From Cephalotus follicularis (Eukaryota > Streptophyta > Magnoliopsida > Oxalidales > Cephalotaceae), in assembly GCA_001972305.1 (NCBI GenBank), contig BDDD01005232.1, positions 8,578 to 72,577 of the forward strand: DNA of 64,000 nt, given 5' to 3'. Below, piece by piece: positions 10,910 through 22,997 of the stretch; the stretch's first letter is position 1; each line of letters begins with the position of its first letter. Both the position numbers and the translations under genes were made by a program. Under the pieces are notes generated by a model. That model was not told the DNA's origin, did no database searches, and was given only the letters and a program-made list of their open reading frames with translations.

Positions 10910-12125
10910 TCACCACACTACTACATCAAGACAAGTGTGGGTTCCTAAAGGAACTATGAAACAAAAATGTAACATTAATGGACCCAATAAGCAAAGGGCA
11001 CCACGATCAAAATCGTTTGACATTTTTGTAGGTGGAAAGATGTTTGCAAGAAAACCACAATGCGGAAGAAACACGGTACGTGGATAGTGGTTGCTCAAAA
11101 CACATGACAGGTGGCAAAAGCCTCTTCCTTGAACTTGAAAAAATTGATGGAGGAAATGTCACTTTTGGAGACAACAACAAAGCCAAAATTGTTGGTATTG
11201 GCACAATAGGTAACCAATTGAATAAATTGATTGAAAATGTGTCTTATGTTGTAGGCCTTAAGCATAATTTGCTTACTGTTATTCAATTGTGTAATAAATG
11301 ATATAAAGTTAATTTTGAATCCTCTTTTTGTCACATTATTGACACTAGCACCAATGATATAAAGTTTGTTGGTCGTTGGCAAGGAAATGCGTATATTGTG
11401 CATTTAAAAGAAATGTCTTCTAAAAATGTTTGTTTTAATGCAAATGTAAATGACAAATGGCTTTGGCATAGACATTTGGGTCATGCTAGCATGGATGTTC
11501 TGGCAAAAACTTCCAAGAAAAGATTTAGTCATTGGTTTGCCAAAAATGAAATTTGAAAATGACAAACTTTGTGATGCTTGTGCACAAGGCAAACAAACAA
11601 TAACTTTTTTTAAAGCTAAAAATGTTGTTTCAACTACAAAAATTTTACAACTCTTGCACATTGACTTGTTTGGACCAACAAGAACCTTAAGCATAGATGG
11701 TAAACAATATGGTCTTGTTATTGTAGATGATTACTCTAGATATACTTGGGTTATATTTTTGACTTTAAAGAGTGATGCTTTAGATTCCTTTATTAAATTT
11801 GGTAGAAGAATTCAAAATGAAAAGAGTCTATCTATTATAAGCATTCGAAGTGATCATTGATTTTTTTTTAAAATCTTGGTTTTGAAAATTTTTGTAATGA
11901 ACTTGGTATTCACCATAACTTCTCGGCTCTTAGAACTCCTCAACAAAATGGTGTTGTTGAAAAGGAGGAATAGAACTCTAGAAGAAATGGGGAGAACCAT
12001 GCTTTGTGAAAACAATTTACCAAAATATCTTTGGGCCAAAGCCGTGAATACTTCATGCTATATAATAAATAGAGTGATGATTCGTTCTATTTAGAAAAAC
12101 CCCATATGAGCTCTTTAATGAAAGA
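10910..12125 (+). pseudogene. Protease and integrase region of copia pol
   Basis: Protease active site YVDSGCSKHMTG at about 11077-11110. Next comes a stop at 11299-11301, then the pre-integrase finger (WLWHRHLGHASMD ... KLCDACAQGKQ, 11458-11590) and the integrase core with LLHIDLFGP (first Asp, about 11660) and VIVDDYSRYTW. The third acidic segment (PQQNGVVE-like) is split across frames near 11935-11970. Frameshifts occur near 11000, 11510 and 11860-11960. Frame-broken but clearly colinear with copia pol. Confidence 0.9.
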
Positions 12126-12173
12126 AAACCAAATATTAGTCATTTCAGACTATTTGGTTGTAAAGTATTTATT

Positions 12174-12728
12174 TTGAACAATGGGAAGGATAATCTTGGT
12201 ATATTCGATGCCAAGAGTGATGAAGTAATATTCTTAGACTACTCTTTAAATTCTAAAGTTTATAAAGTATTCAATAAGAGAACTTTAATTATTGAAAAGT
12301 CTATTCTTGTCTTATTTGAAGAGTCTAATAGTGCTCTGAGAAAGGGAGATGATGTTGATGGTGTAGGTATCATAGACCAATTGGAAGGCTTGGACATCTC
12401 CAATGATGATGATGAAGTAGACAAAGTTGGAGAAGAAGTTGTACATGAAGAAGAAATTCAACCATCTCAAGTTACCAAGGAGCCCATAACAAGAAGAGAA
12501 AGAGAGTATGTAAAAGACAACAAAGTAATAGGTAATCCTACCGAAGGGGTAAGAACTCGTTCCTCGCTTAGGGAGTATTGTGATAATGTAGCTTTCATTT
12601 CCAATATTGAACCCAAAAATATTTTTGATGATTTAAAAGATGATTTTTGGATCGTGACTATGCAAGAAGAACTAAACCAATTTGAAAAGAGTAATGTTTG
12701 GTCCTTAGTTCCAAGGTCTAAAACTTAA
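12174..12728 (+). pseudogene. Copia pol: integrase C-terminus to RT linker
   Basis: A 184-residue frame starts in the integrase C-terminal region (KSDEVIFLDYSLNSKVYKVFNKRT is a decayed form of the copia D/E-G-x-FLGYS motif). It passes through an acidic linker (DDDEVDKVGEEV) to TRSSLREYCDNVAFISNIEP, which precedes RT in Sireviruses. The RT entry EELNQFEKSNVWSLVPR is intact, then a stop follows at 12726. Confidence 0.85.
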
Positions 12729-14134
12729 TCCACCATTGGAACAAAATAGATTTTTCAAAATAAAATGGATGAAAATGGGTTGGTTATTTGAAATAAAGCT
12801 AGATTAGTTGCACAAGGTTATAGTCAAGAAGAAGGCATTAACTACAATGAGACATTTGCTCATGTTGCTAGATTAGAAGCAATTAGACTATTGATGGCCT
12901 TTGCATGTTTTAAAGGTTTTAAATTGCATCAAATGGATGTCAAAAGTGCATTTTTGAATGGCCTTATAAACGAGGAAGTTTATGATGAACAACCTCCGGG
13001 TTTTGAAAATATTCATTTTCCTAATCATGTTTTTAAATTTTCAAAAGCTTTTTATGGCTTAAAACAAGCACCAAGAGCTTGGTATGAAAGAATTTCAAAA
13101 TTTCTCTTGGAAAATGATTTTAAAAAAGGTTTAGTTGATAAAACTCTCTTTGTGAAAAATAAGAATAATGACATTTTAATTGTGCAAATATATGTTGATG
13201 ACATTATTTTCGGTTCTACTAATGACTCTCTCTACGTCGAGTTTTTTAATATTATGCAAGGTGAATTCGAAATGAGTATGATGGGTGAACTCAAGTACTT
13301 CATAGGGTTTCACATCTCTCAAGGAAATGAAGGCAACTTCATCAACCAATCTAAATACATTAAAGATATACTCAAACGATTTGGAATGGAGAACTCAAGA
13401 CCTTGCAAAACTCCAATGAGTACAACGACAAAACTCGAAAAAGATGAGAATGGTAAAGAGGTAGATCAAAAACTCTTTAGAAGCATGATAGAATCTCTTC
13501 TTTATCTCACCGCAAGTAGACCGGATATAATGTTTAGTGTATGTCTCTGTGCTAGATTTCAATCTTGTCCTAAGGAGACATATTTGATTGCGGTTAAACG
13601 AATTTTTAGATACCTTGCATACACTCCATTGCTAGGCCTATTTTATTCAGAAGATTCATTGTTTAATTTGCATGCATATTCCAATGCCGACTATGGTGGT
13701 TGTAGAATAGATAGAAAGAGCACGAGAGGCACTTGCCAATTTCTTGGTAGCTCTTTAGTGTCTTGGTTTTCAAAGAAACAAAATAGCGTTGCTCTTTCCA
13801 CCACCGAAGCTGAATATGTGGCAGTAGGTAGTTGTTGTGCACCAGTTTATGGTTAAGGCAACAACTTCATGACTTTGGCATATGCATTGATAATGTGTGC
13901 ATTAAATGTGATAACACTAGTGCCATTAATTTAAGTAAAAATCATTTCCAACACTCTAAGACTAAGCATATTGAAATTCGACATCACTTTCTTAGAGATC
14001 ACGTTGAAAAAGGTGATATTTTGCTTGAATATATTGACACCTTGAATCAAGTTGCAGGCAGTTTCACCAAGCAATTGGACAACGAAAGGTTCAGCGCTTT
14101 GCGAAGGGAGTTGGGTATGCAAAATCCCTCTTAA
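12729..14134 (+). pseudogene. Copia reverse transcriptase and RNase H
   Basis: 12729-12890 is RT block 1 with stops (KWV-like, then ARLVAQGYSQEEGINYNETFA-like in shifting frames). A 321-residue frame (12891-13856) carries HQMDVKSAFLNG, GLKQAPRAWY, catalytic YVDD near 13192, the ASRPDIMFSVCLCARFQ segment and the RNase H start (NADYGGC, ALSTTEAEY). A premature stop near 13854 splits off the RNase H tail (13832-14134), which contains HFQHSKTKHIEIRHHFLRD and ends normally at 14134. RT catalytic residues survive, but the gene as a whole is broken. Confidence 0.93.
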
Positions 14135-14511
14135 TCCTTCTATGTGTGCTTTTACGAACTTTGAATGACAATTCTGTGTTTTGATGTGTATAAAATGATT
14201 TTCAAACTAATTCCATGCATCCAAGATTGAGTTTTTAACTCAATTACATCAAAATGCTCAGTATCTAAGTCACTATCAGTTTATAATAGCTGATTATGGA
14301 TTTACGGATCAAAGGGAAGCTCAAAATCTGCATATTCAAGTTCTGCAGAAACTGACCGACTGGTGAACTGATCCAGTCGACTGTCTCAATATCCAGCCAT
14401 CTGGGTAAAAATTCAAAGTCGACTGTTGATGCGGCAATCAGTTTTTAAAACTCGATTTTCCCCTCTCTCTCTCAAACACACTCCTATAATATTCTCAAAA
14501 CTCAATTCTCA
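14135..14511 (+). other. Sirevirus spacer between pol and ORF3, left half
   Basis: Non-coding. It carries a few motifs related to the LTR array: GACCGACTG (14353), CAGTCGACTG (14373) and AGTCGACTG (14418). It ends at the target duplication of the nested gypsy element; the spacer continues at 26914. Confidence 0.7.
14507..14511. repeat. Left target-site duplication of nested gypsy B (TCTCA)
   Basis: TCTCA precedes the LTR start TGTCACACC at 14512. The same five bases follow the other LTR end at 26914-26918. Confidence 0.95.
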
Positions 14512-15693
14512 TGTCACACCCCATTATTCCGTCAAAGACAAGCATATATGGTGATATCAGAAATAAGCATAATAATCCAGTAATCTCATTAACAATACAA
14601 GTACATAAGCGGAAGCAGTTAAAACTGGATTATAAAATATAATTCATCCGCACGCATCCCATACTACGTGCAGGTACAATTTAACGATTATCCTTACATA
14701 AGGAAACTACAATAGTATGGGGTATGAACAATTCATTACAATACAAATTATGGTACATCATAACAAAAATAACAACCTTAAGATAGAAGATAGAAGCTCT
14801 TCAAGCTTCAGCGGTGATCTCCGATTGTCCTTGCTTAATATGAAATTATAGGGGTTAGCCGTTGTCCTCACTTGGCTAAGTAGGAAGATAATGCATGTTA
14901 AGGAATATATGGATGCAACATGTATGACAGTTTATATGAAAATAACATTTAAATGTGCCAATATATAAGCAATCATGCCAAGTGGCCATAGACAGTACAT
15001 ATGCAAGAATACCGCACAAGGGTACAATCAATCAATCCAGTGGTTTGTCCGAAGACCAGTATTGGGCATCAAGACGTCGCTAACCCCTAGCCTACGTCAA
15101 GCCACCTAGCTATCACCCCAACTCCACTGATGATAGAAGGTAAACAGTGCTCCCGGCATTAGCGGGCAGTTAACAATCAAGCTCTGCATTGCAGGCTGTT
15201 TTGGTGTGTGCTCTAGCCAACTCCTGGCACATAGGACCACCTCCGTTAGCCAGTGACATCTGCCATCACTCGACTAATCGGCAATATGCATAGACAATCA
15301 ATTCAATCAGTGCAATTACATTTATAAATAATATGCAATATCAAAGTGTTTTCTTTAAAAACATATAACATTTCAGTAATCGTACATCTCATATGAGGAA
15401 CGATATCAATACAGTAGTGGTTTCCAGTTTGGGAAACAAAACAGTAGGTGCCTCTCATAGGAGGAAAATCAGTAGTTCTTTTAAACAATAAGTTTTCATT
15501 TGAAAGTGATATTTAATATCATAAATTGTGCATATAGCACATAGTTTGTTCAATCCATGTAAATATGGAATCAATAGGGTTTGTAACAGTTACTAGTATA
15601 TACTAATTAACAGTAGCATATACAGAAACAATAACAAGGACAGTAGCAATTCAATTGGGTCCAAACAGGACCTATATCAGTAATTTTACCCAG

Positions 15694-15815
15694 GACAGTC
15701 GACTGCTCTCAAGAACAGTCGGCTGTTTTGGGTTGAGTAGTCGACTGCTCTATTTGATAGTCGAATGGATGCATTAAGCAATAGACTGTCATGAAGAACA
15801 ATCGACTGCTTCTGC
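15694..15815. repeat. Downstream cluster of AGTCGACTG-type motifs in LTR B
   Basis: CAGTCGACTG, CAGTCGGCTG and AGTCGACTG plus decayed forms (ATAGACTGTC, AATCGACTG) occur within 120 bp. The same cluster recurs in the other LTR at about 25504-25622. Confidence 0.85.
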
Positions 15816-16602
15816 CCAGAAACGCAGGCAGTAGCAGTTTATGTATTGCAATATCTAATACAAATCCAATCCAACACATGCAATCATACAGAAATAAACA
15901 TACATGATATGCATAAAATATCTTCCATAACATATCACTACCCCTACCTCAATAGCTTATCCCAAGATCAATTGGAATGATCTTTCTCTTTAATATCCAA
16001 GCTTTTCACCAACAAAGCTTCCAAATCCAGTAGAATGTAATCTATTCAATGCATGCATATAGGTTCAGTCATTTAACCAGTATGTTGACTAGTCATCAGT
16101 TACAATTACTACTTCAACAGTAGCCTATTATCAATTCCTTAAGTCTTATCTTCCATTCTACCACCGTCTCTTTGAACTCTATGTCAAGTCTTCCAATTTC
16201 GGATTTATTGAACTTAACTTGTTGACAAAAGGTATATATATATATATCAATAAGTTTATGACAACTAACAACAATTCGAATTAGAGGTCATAATCTCCAC
16301 TAAGCTTCATGTCCATAATTCTTACTCCTTTTCATTACCATTTCAAATTCAATTCAAGAGATTGTTATCCTTAACAATATAACAAAGGATAACTACCTTC
16401 CTAGTTACAGTACTACTTAAGCAGGGAGTTCAAATTGGAACTTACCAGGAGGAGTCCCAAGCTTCCAAGTCCCCTTTTGCACTCTAAGTTTTCAATTCCC
16501 ACTTTGAGCTCTAATCCATCAACATGCAAGCTCCAATGATTTTCCAGCCACTCTCCTCAATCTCCAGTGTTTTCCTAACACACATAAACAGCTCTAACAG
16601 CT

Positions 16603-16611
16603 GATATAAGG
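16603..16611 (-). promoter_or_regulatory. Putative TATA box of LTR B
   Basis: The minus strand reads CTTATATCAGCTGTT, and the related solo LTR at about 18950 has ATTATATCAGCTGTT at the equivalent place. Conservation between diverged LTRs suggests a promoter element, but the transcription start is not directly visible. Confidence 0.4.
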
Positions 16612-16847
16612 CTTTGAATTCGCCAGGTCCATTACTCACTCTTCTCCTATTTCCTTCTCTGTCTCACATGCATCCCTCTTTCTCTCTTCACTTTTCAGTT
16701 TACAGGTTGCAAGTGGAACAGAAGACATGCATGGCACTTCCCTTGCATGTTATGGCAGCTGGTGACACGCATTTCGCATGCATGCCACATTTAAAACACT
16801 TGGCATCACTGTCTCTACGCCTGCCAGGCGCCTAATCTGCATCATTC

Positions 16848-16930
16848 CAGTCGACTGTCTTCAACCGGCAGTCGACTGCCCACTCACGCCTCAGACAGTC
16901 GACTGTTCCCCTGTGGTAGTCGGCTGTCGA
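16848..16930. repeat. Upstream cluster of CAGTCGACTG palindromes in LTR B
   Basis: Three copies of CAGTCGACTG plus AGTCGGCTG lie within 83 bp, the first two separated by 10-11 bases. The counterpart in the other LTR (about 26666-26750) is partly mutated (CAGTCGACAG, CAGTCGTTTG). Confidence 0.85.
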
Positions 16931-17096
16931 TGGCTATTTTAGGGTTTCTTAAGTTTGATACTTCACCAATTGTACATCCATTCATCCCAAGCAATTACCA
17001 ATCACAATTTATAATAATTGGACATTAAATTCGAATGAGTGCACATTTTATTAATTAATATTACAATGTACACGAATTGAATTTGCGGTTATTACA

Positions 17097-17110
17097 TTCC
17101 CCCCTCCTTA
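17097..17110 (-). other. Polypurine tract of element B
   Basis: Minus strand TAAGGAGGGGGGAA directly precedes the 3' LTR start TGTAATAACC. Confidence 0.9.
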
Positions 17111-17141
17111 CAGAAAATTCGTCCTCGAATTTAGCCCTTCA

Positions 17142-18443
17142 TTACATTCTGAACAAGTGGGGAAATGTCTCCCTCATTTCGTCCTCACGCTTCCACGTAG
17201 CTTCCTCCGCTCTGTGAAAACGCCACAGCACCTTTACCATAGGAATGGTATTGTTCCTTAGAACCTTTTCCATTCGATTCACAATCCTTGTTGGCCTTTC
17301 CTCATATTTCAATCTTGGGCTAATGAATCCAGGGTCGTAGCTCAAAATGTGAGATGGGTCGGGTACGTATTTCCGTAGCATGGAGACATGAAATACGTTA
17401 TGCACGTCCGACAAACTAGGCGGTAGTACAATCTGGTATGCTACCTCCCCACTCTCTCCAGTATCTCGTAAGGTCCAATATACCTTGGAGCCAACTTCCC
17501 TTCGAGGCCAAAACGGTGTATCCCTTTCGAAGGCGAGATCTTCAGGAAAACATGATCCCCCTTCTCGAATTCTAGCTTCCTTCTCTTGATATCGGCATAA
17601 CTCTTCTGCTGACTTTGTTCAGCTAGCAGTCTCTTCTTGATCATCTCCACTTTATTAGTCGTTTCTTGTACCAAGTCCGGTCCAAGCACTTGCCTCTCAC
17701 CTACCTCATCCCAGCAAATAGGTGACCTGCATTTTCTCCCGTTCAAAGCTTCATACGGAGCCATTCCAATGCTGGTATGAAAACTGTTGTTGTAAGAGAA
17801 CTCAATCAATGCCAGATGATCCTCCCAACTCTCGGCAAAATCAATCATACAAGCCCATAGCATATCCTCCAGAGTCTGAATCGTACGCTCGGACTGTCCG
17901 TCAGTCTATGGGTGAAATGCAGTGCTAAAGTTCAAGGTTGTTCCCATTGCTGTTTGGAACTTCTTCCAGAACCTTGAAGTAAATCTAGCATCTCGGTCAC
18001 AGACACTACTGACCAACACCCTATGTAGTCTCACTATCTCCCAGATATACAATCGAGTAAGCTTCTCGATAGAATACGTCATGTTCATCGGAAGAAAGTG
18101 AGCAGACTTAGTAAGTCTGTCCACTACTACCCATACTGCCTCATGCTGATTTCGTGACCTCGGCAATCCTGATACGAAGTCCATGGTCACATGCTCCCAT
18201 TTCCATTCAACCACTGGTAGCGATTGTAGCAGTCCCGCAGGTTTCTGATGTTCAGCCTTCACTCTCTGGCAGGTCAAACATCTTGCTACATATTCAGCAA
18301 TCTCCTATTTCATACCACCCCACCAGTAATTCTTTTTCAGGTCGTGCCACATCTTGGTACTTCCTGGGTGAACACTGTATCTCAATTTGTGAGCTTGTTG
18401 CAGTAGCTCGTCTCTAATGCTCTCGTCATTCGGAACACATATT
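17142..18443 (-). pseudogene. Integrase (zinc finger, DDE core, GPF/Y and chromodomain-like tail), element B
   Basis: Minus strand from 18443: HHCC finger (AHKLRYSVHPG ... CLTCQ), the first catalytic Asp in HVTMDFVSGLPRS, the second in SVCDRDARFTSRFW and the Glu in TDGQSERTIQ. These are followed by YNNSFHTSIGMAPYEALNG, KLAPRYIGPYEILERVG (GPF/Y module) and the tail VKVLWRFHRAEEATWKRE ending at 17142. Damage: a stop in the finger region near 18307, a CAG-to-TAG stop near 17905 just before TDGQSE, and a one-base shift near 17440. The first part of the gene lies beyond the inserted solo LTR, at 21174-21335. Confidence 0.93.
18439..18443. repeat. Target-site duplication (CATAT) of the solo LTR
   Basis: CATAT at 18439-18443 and again at 21169-21173, flanking TGTAATAACC...GTGTGACA. 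Confidence 0.93.
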
Positions 18444-18614
18444 GTAATAACCGTAATTTCAATTAATGTATATTGATCCAATTTTGAAATAAAATAGACA
18501 TTTTAATTGAGTTATTTGTCCAATTATATTAATTTTATGATTGGTAAATGCTTGGGTTGAATGGGTGTGCAATTGGAGAAGTATCAAAGATTAGGAAACC
18601 CTAACCAGCCCAAA

Positions 18615-18693
18615 CAGCCGACTGTCACAGGGCAACAGTCGACTGTTTGCTACGTGGTGAAGGCAGTCGACTGCCCACTATATCCAGTCGACT
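18615..18693. repeat. Upstream motif cluster of the solo LTR
   Basis: CAGCCGACTG, then CAGTCGACTG three times, spaced 10-20 bases apart, about 260-340 bp before the putative TATA at about 18950. Confidence 0.85.
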
Positions 18694-19697
18694 GGAATTG
18701 CCCAGGACAGATTCCTGGCATGTGCAGGGACAAGAATGACAGATGGGTAGGAGGCACATGCGTTTCACCATCTACCAGAACATGCAAAAGTGAATGTTTG
18801 CATGTTCTCTGCAGATCTACAACCTACAAATTGATTATTAATGAGAGAAAAGTGAAGAGAGGGATGCATGTGATGGAAAGAAAGGAAAGAAAAAGTGAGT
18901 GCATGTGACTTGTAGAAGGAATCTGATGAATTCAAAAGGATTTTGACATTATATCAGCTGTTGAATGGTGAAATGAGTGTTAGAAACATTGAGTGAAGAG
19001 AGGAATTGTTGGAGCTTGCATTGGAGGAATTATAGAGGGCACCAAGGAGGACTTGGAAGCTTTGGTCTCTTGGTAAGTTCTCAATCCGAATTCCCTGTTG
19101 ATATGATGATAATATGGCTAAGAATATTAATATCTCCTGTTAATGGATTAGAATCAACAACTCTTAGAATTGGAATAGAAGTTGGTAAATGGTTCAAGTG
19201 GAATTGGTGACTATAACCTCTAGAATGGATTATAGTTGTTGTTAATGTTAGGATATATGCTTACTGGTTTCTTAAGTATTTATATACCTTCTGTCAACAC
19301 ACTTAAGATCAATGAATCCAAGATTGAATGGTACTTGACATGGAATTCAAAGGGAAATTGGAAAAGGAAAGTTTAAGACTTAAATGGAATAATGATTAAC
19401 CACTGTTAGAATTACTGAAACCTACTGGTACTGATGCATGTATCCATAAATATGCATGTTTAGATTATAATCTGCTGGATTGAAAGAGTGATTGGTGAAA
19501 AGTGACTTGGAACTCAAAGAGAAAGATCAAACTCAATTGATCTTGGGATAGCGATTTGAGGTAGGGGTAATGATATGTTATGGAAGATATAGTATGCATA
19601 TTGTGTATGTCTATTTTCTGCATGTTTACATGTGTTGAATTTGATTGGATATTGAATTGGAAGTGCATGACTTGCTACTGCCTGCATTTTCTAGGCA

Positions 19698-19835
19698 GAG
19701 GCAGTCGACTGCTACCCTTGGCAGTCGACTGCTACCCTTGGCAGTCGACTACTCAACCTATCCAGTCGACTGCCAAGGCAAAGCAGTCGACTACACAACC
19801 AAGGCAGTCGGCTAATCTTGATGGCAGCCGACTAT
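19698..19835. repeat. Downstream motif cluster of the solo LTR
   Basis: CAGTCGACTG-type motifs recur about every 20 bp, the first two within an exact 20-bp direct repeat (motif plus CTACCCTTGG). The cluster lies about 750-900 bp after the putative TATA, probably in transcribed leader. Confidence 0.85.
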
Positions 19836-21173
19836 CCTGGGTAGAAATTGCATAACATTGATTGAATTGCTACTGTTGGTACTGTTATTGAATTGTATAT
19901 GCTATCACCATATAGTATACACTGTTTGATGTTATTTAACATCGTTACTACTCATATTGCAACGATCAAACGAACTATGTGCTATATGCACAATTCATGG
20001 TCTTAAACACCATTTTCAAATGAAAACTATTATTGCGAAAACTATCGATTTGCGATATTGTTACTGAATATACTACTGTCATGTTAGTATATACTGTTTT
20101 TGGTGCTATTAACACCACTACCACTTGTATTCAATGATTGGAACTAAATATGGGCTATGTACCCAAATCATGATATCAACTATCATTTTCAAGTGAATAA
20201 TTATTGCCAAATGAACTACTGATTTTCCTCCTATATGAGAGGTACCTACTGTTTTGTTTCCCAAACTGGAAACCATTATTGAATTGATATCGTTCTCCTC
20301 CAAAGAGATGTACGATAAATGACTTGTTTCATGTTTCTAAAGAAAACCACTTTATATTGCATATTGCTGATATAGGTAATATTATTAAATGCGTGTATTG
20401 ATTGTGCTTGTTGCCGGTGGTCGAGTGATGGCTGTGGTCACCGACTACGGTAGGGATCCTGGGTGCCAGGAGTTGGCCAGGAGATCTCCTAAACTTATCT
20501 GCATTGCAGATCTTATTTGTTAAACTACCCGCCAACGCCGGTAGAAAATGTTACCTGTTCTATCATCCTCGGAGCGCAGGAGATAGTTAGGTGGTGTGCA
20601 GTTGGTGCTAGGAGTTAGCGACATGTGACACCCAAGTGAGGGATGAATTGATTGTACCCTTGTGCGGTATTCTTGCATATGGATTGTTTATGGCCACTTG
20701 GCATGATTGCTTATATATTGGCTCATTGAAATGTTATTTTGATATAAACTATCATACATGTTGCATCCATATATTCCTTATCATGCATTATCTTCCTACT
20801 TAGCCAAGTGAGGACAACGGCTAACCCCTACAATTTCAGATTAAACGAAGACCTTGGAGATTGCCGCTGAAGCTTGGAGAGCTTTTATTATCATATTTAA
20901 AGGTTGTTATTTTCTTTATGTTGTATTGTATTGTAATCGAATGGATCACATCCCGTGTTAGTATTGTATTTCCTTTTGTGTAAGGATAATTGTTGGTTTT
21001 ACCCGCACGTAGTATGGGATGCGTGCGGACGGCTTTTATTTATATTCCGGCTCATCGAATGCTTCCGCAAATTTATTTATGAATTGTGTTGGAATATTAT
21101 TTATGCTCATTTCTGATATCACCATATATGCTTGTCTTGACGTAAATTGGAAACAACGGGGTGTGACACATAT

Positions 21174-21335
21174 CCTCCCTCGGAACCTCAATATGCCATC
21201 AGTATGAATGGAGAACTTAGAATCAGTGTCTAGGTTCTCACGAATACTCCACAATTCAGAGTCACTATACTGAGCAGTCAGAATACGCTCCAGAAGTTCC
21301 GGTTGTGCTCTCATACTTGCCACAATAACTCCTCA
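21174..21335 (-). pseudogene. Pre-integrase segment of element B, separated by the solo LTR
   Basis: Minus-strand frame RAQPELLERILTAQYSDSELWS...TDGILRFRGRI is the region between RNase H and the integrase finger. It joins to the integrase at 18443 once the solo LTR and one CATAT are ignored. Its other edge (near 21330) abuts LALPEGND of the RT region, so the RNase H domain is absent. Confidence 0.88.
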
Positions 21336-22984
21336 GGAATCATTACCCTCCGGTAATGCCAACACTGGAGCCGAAATCAACCGACTCTTCAACTCTTGGA
21401 AACTTGCCTCACAAGAATCATCTCACACAAAACTGGACTTCTTCTGAGTCAACTGTGTCAGTGGCGTAGCAAGCTTCAAAAATCCCTCAATGAATCTCCG
21501 GTAGTAGCCAGCCAATCCCAAGAAACTACGAACCTCCGTAACGTTCCTCGGTTGGGGCCAATCAACAATACTCTGAATCTTCGAAGGATCCACTGACAAT
21601 CCTTCACTTGACACAATGTGACCTAGGAAAGTCACATGATCCAGCCAAAACTCGCACTTGCTAAATTTGGCGTATAGAAGTTCCCTCTGTAGTATCTGCA
21701 ATACAATCCTTAAATGCTGCATGTGTTCCTCAATGCTCTGTGAGTAGATCAGGATGTCATCTAAGAATATAATGACAAACTGGTCCAGGTAAGGTTGGAA
21801 CACTCTGTTTATCAGACACATGAAGGTTGCAGGAGCATTCGTCAAACCAAACGGCAGTATCAGGAATTCGTAATGCCCATATCTGGTTCGAAATGCGGTT
21901 TTCTCCACATCACCTTCTCTGATCCTCAACTGATGATAACCTGTTCTTAGGTCAAGTTGGAGAACACAGTTGAGCCTTGCAGTTGGTCGAACAACTCCTC
22001 AATATGTGGCAGAGGATACTTGTTCTTCACAGTCACCTGATTTAACAGCCTGTAGTCGATGCATAGCCGCATCGATCCATCCTTCTTCTTTACAGACAGA
22101 ACCGGTGCTCCCGACGGTGATACACTCGGTCTGATAAAGCCCTTGTCAAGATAATCCTGCAATTGAACTTTCAACTCCTTCAGTTCGGCAGGAGCCATTC
22201 GGTACGGTGCTCTGGATATAGGAGTAGTTCCAGGCAACAACTCAATACTGAACTCTATATCTCTCTCCGGTGGCAACGAAGTGAGTTCATCTGGAAACAC
22301 ATCGGGAAAATCACATACAACAGGCACTTGTTCAATACTAGGCGTACCTTTCGTATGATCAATCACATACGCGAAATAGCCTTCACATCCTTGCTTGAGA
22401 TATTTTTGTGCGCGAGTATAGGAAATGATCGGAGCAGTAACATTCTTCTCTCCAATAAACTTGCACTCAGTCCCATCTTGCAGATAAAATGTCATCATCT
22501 TGTTGTAGCAATCAACACAAGCATGATGAGCATACAGCCAGTCCATCCCCAAGATTATATCAAAATCCCGGATAGGTAACACTATCAGGTCAGCAGACAA
22601 TTCAATTCCAGCTACCATGATCTCACAGTCTTTCATAACAGTATCAAATAGAAGACAAGTACCCGCAGGAGTACTCACCTCCAATACAAAACGTAGTCTA
22701 GAAGTAATACCATGCAAATTGCGAGCAAATTCAGATGCAATGAATGAATGCGTCGCACCCGGATCAATCAATACATGAGCTAATATGCCAGATATGTAAA
22801 TAGTACCTCCCACAACAGTAGTAGATTCTGACACATCATCTTTAGATAAGGTGTAGACCCTACCTTTCACAATCCCCTTTCCGGTGTCTCTCCGCGGTTG
22901 AGCCGCCGCAACACTTCCACTAGCACCAACACTTCCCTGTTGGCGGCGTGCTTGTTCCCTCATCATCGGGCAATTAATCACCAT
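21336..22984 (-). pseudogene. Protease and reverse transcriptase of element B
   Basis: From 22984: a gag-PR linker, the protease active site altered to [15 protein letters not shown] (Pro for Ser/Thr), [25 protein letters not shown] and the RT entry [17 protein letters not shown]. The RT blocks are [46 protein letters not shown], catalytic IFLDD (21770 area) and [14 protein letters not shown] frameshift near 21950 splits RT. After ALPEGND the sequence jumps to the pre-integrase segment, with no RNase H DEDD domain between. Confidence 0.92.
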
Positions 22985-22997
22985 GTGATCTTGTGAA

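Larger units (their letters stand above)
14512..17096 (-). repeat. 3' LTR of element B (2585 bp)
   Basis: Starts (minus strand) TGTAATAACCGCA at 17096 and ends GGGGTGTGACA at 14512. It carries two clusters of CAGTCGACTG-type palindromes, at 16848-16930 (near the LTR start, upstream of the likely TATA) and 15694-15815 (downstream). Confidence 0.95.
18444..21168 (+). mobile_element. Solo LTR (2725 bp), relative of LTR B, inserted in the integrase of element B
   Basis: Begins TGTAATAACCGTAATTTC, ends GGGGTGTGACA and has a perfect CATAT duplication, so it is a complete solo LTR. The sequence is homologous to LTR B along its length but clearly diverged and in the opposite orientation. It carries the same two-cluster design: four CAGTCGACTG/CAGCCGACTG motifs at 18615-18693 and six to seven at 19698-19835. 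Internal sequence was presumably lost by LTR-LTR recombination. Confidence 0.95.
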
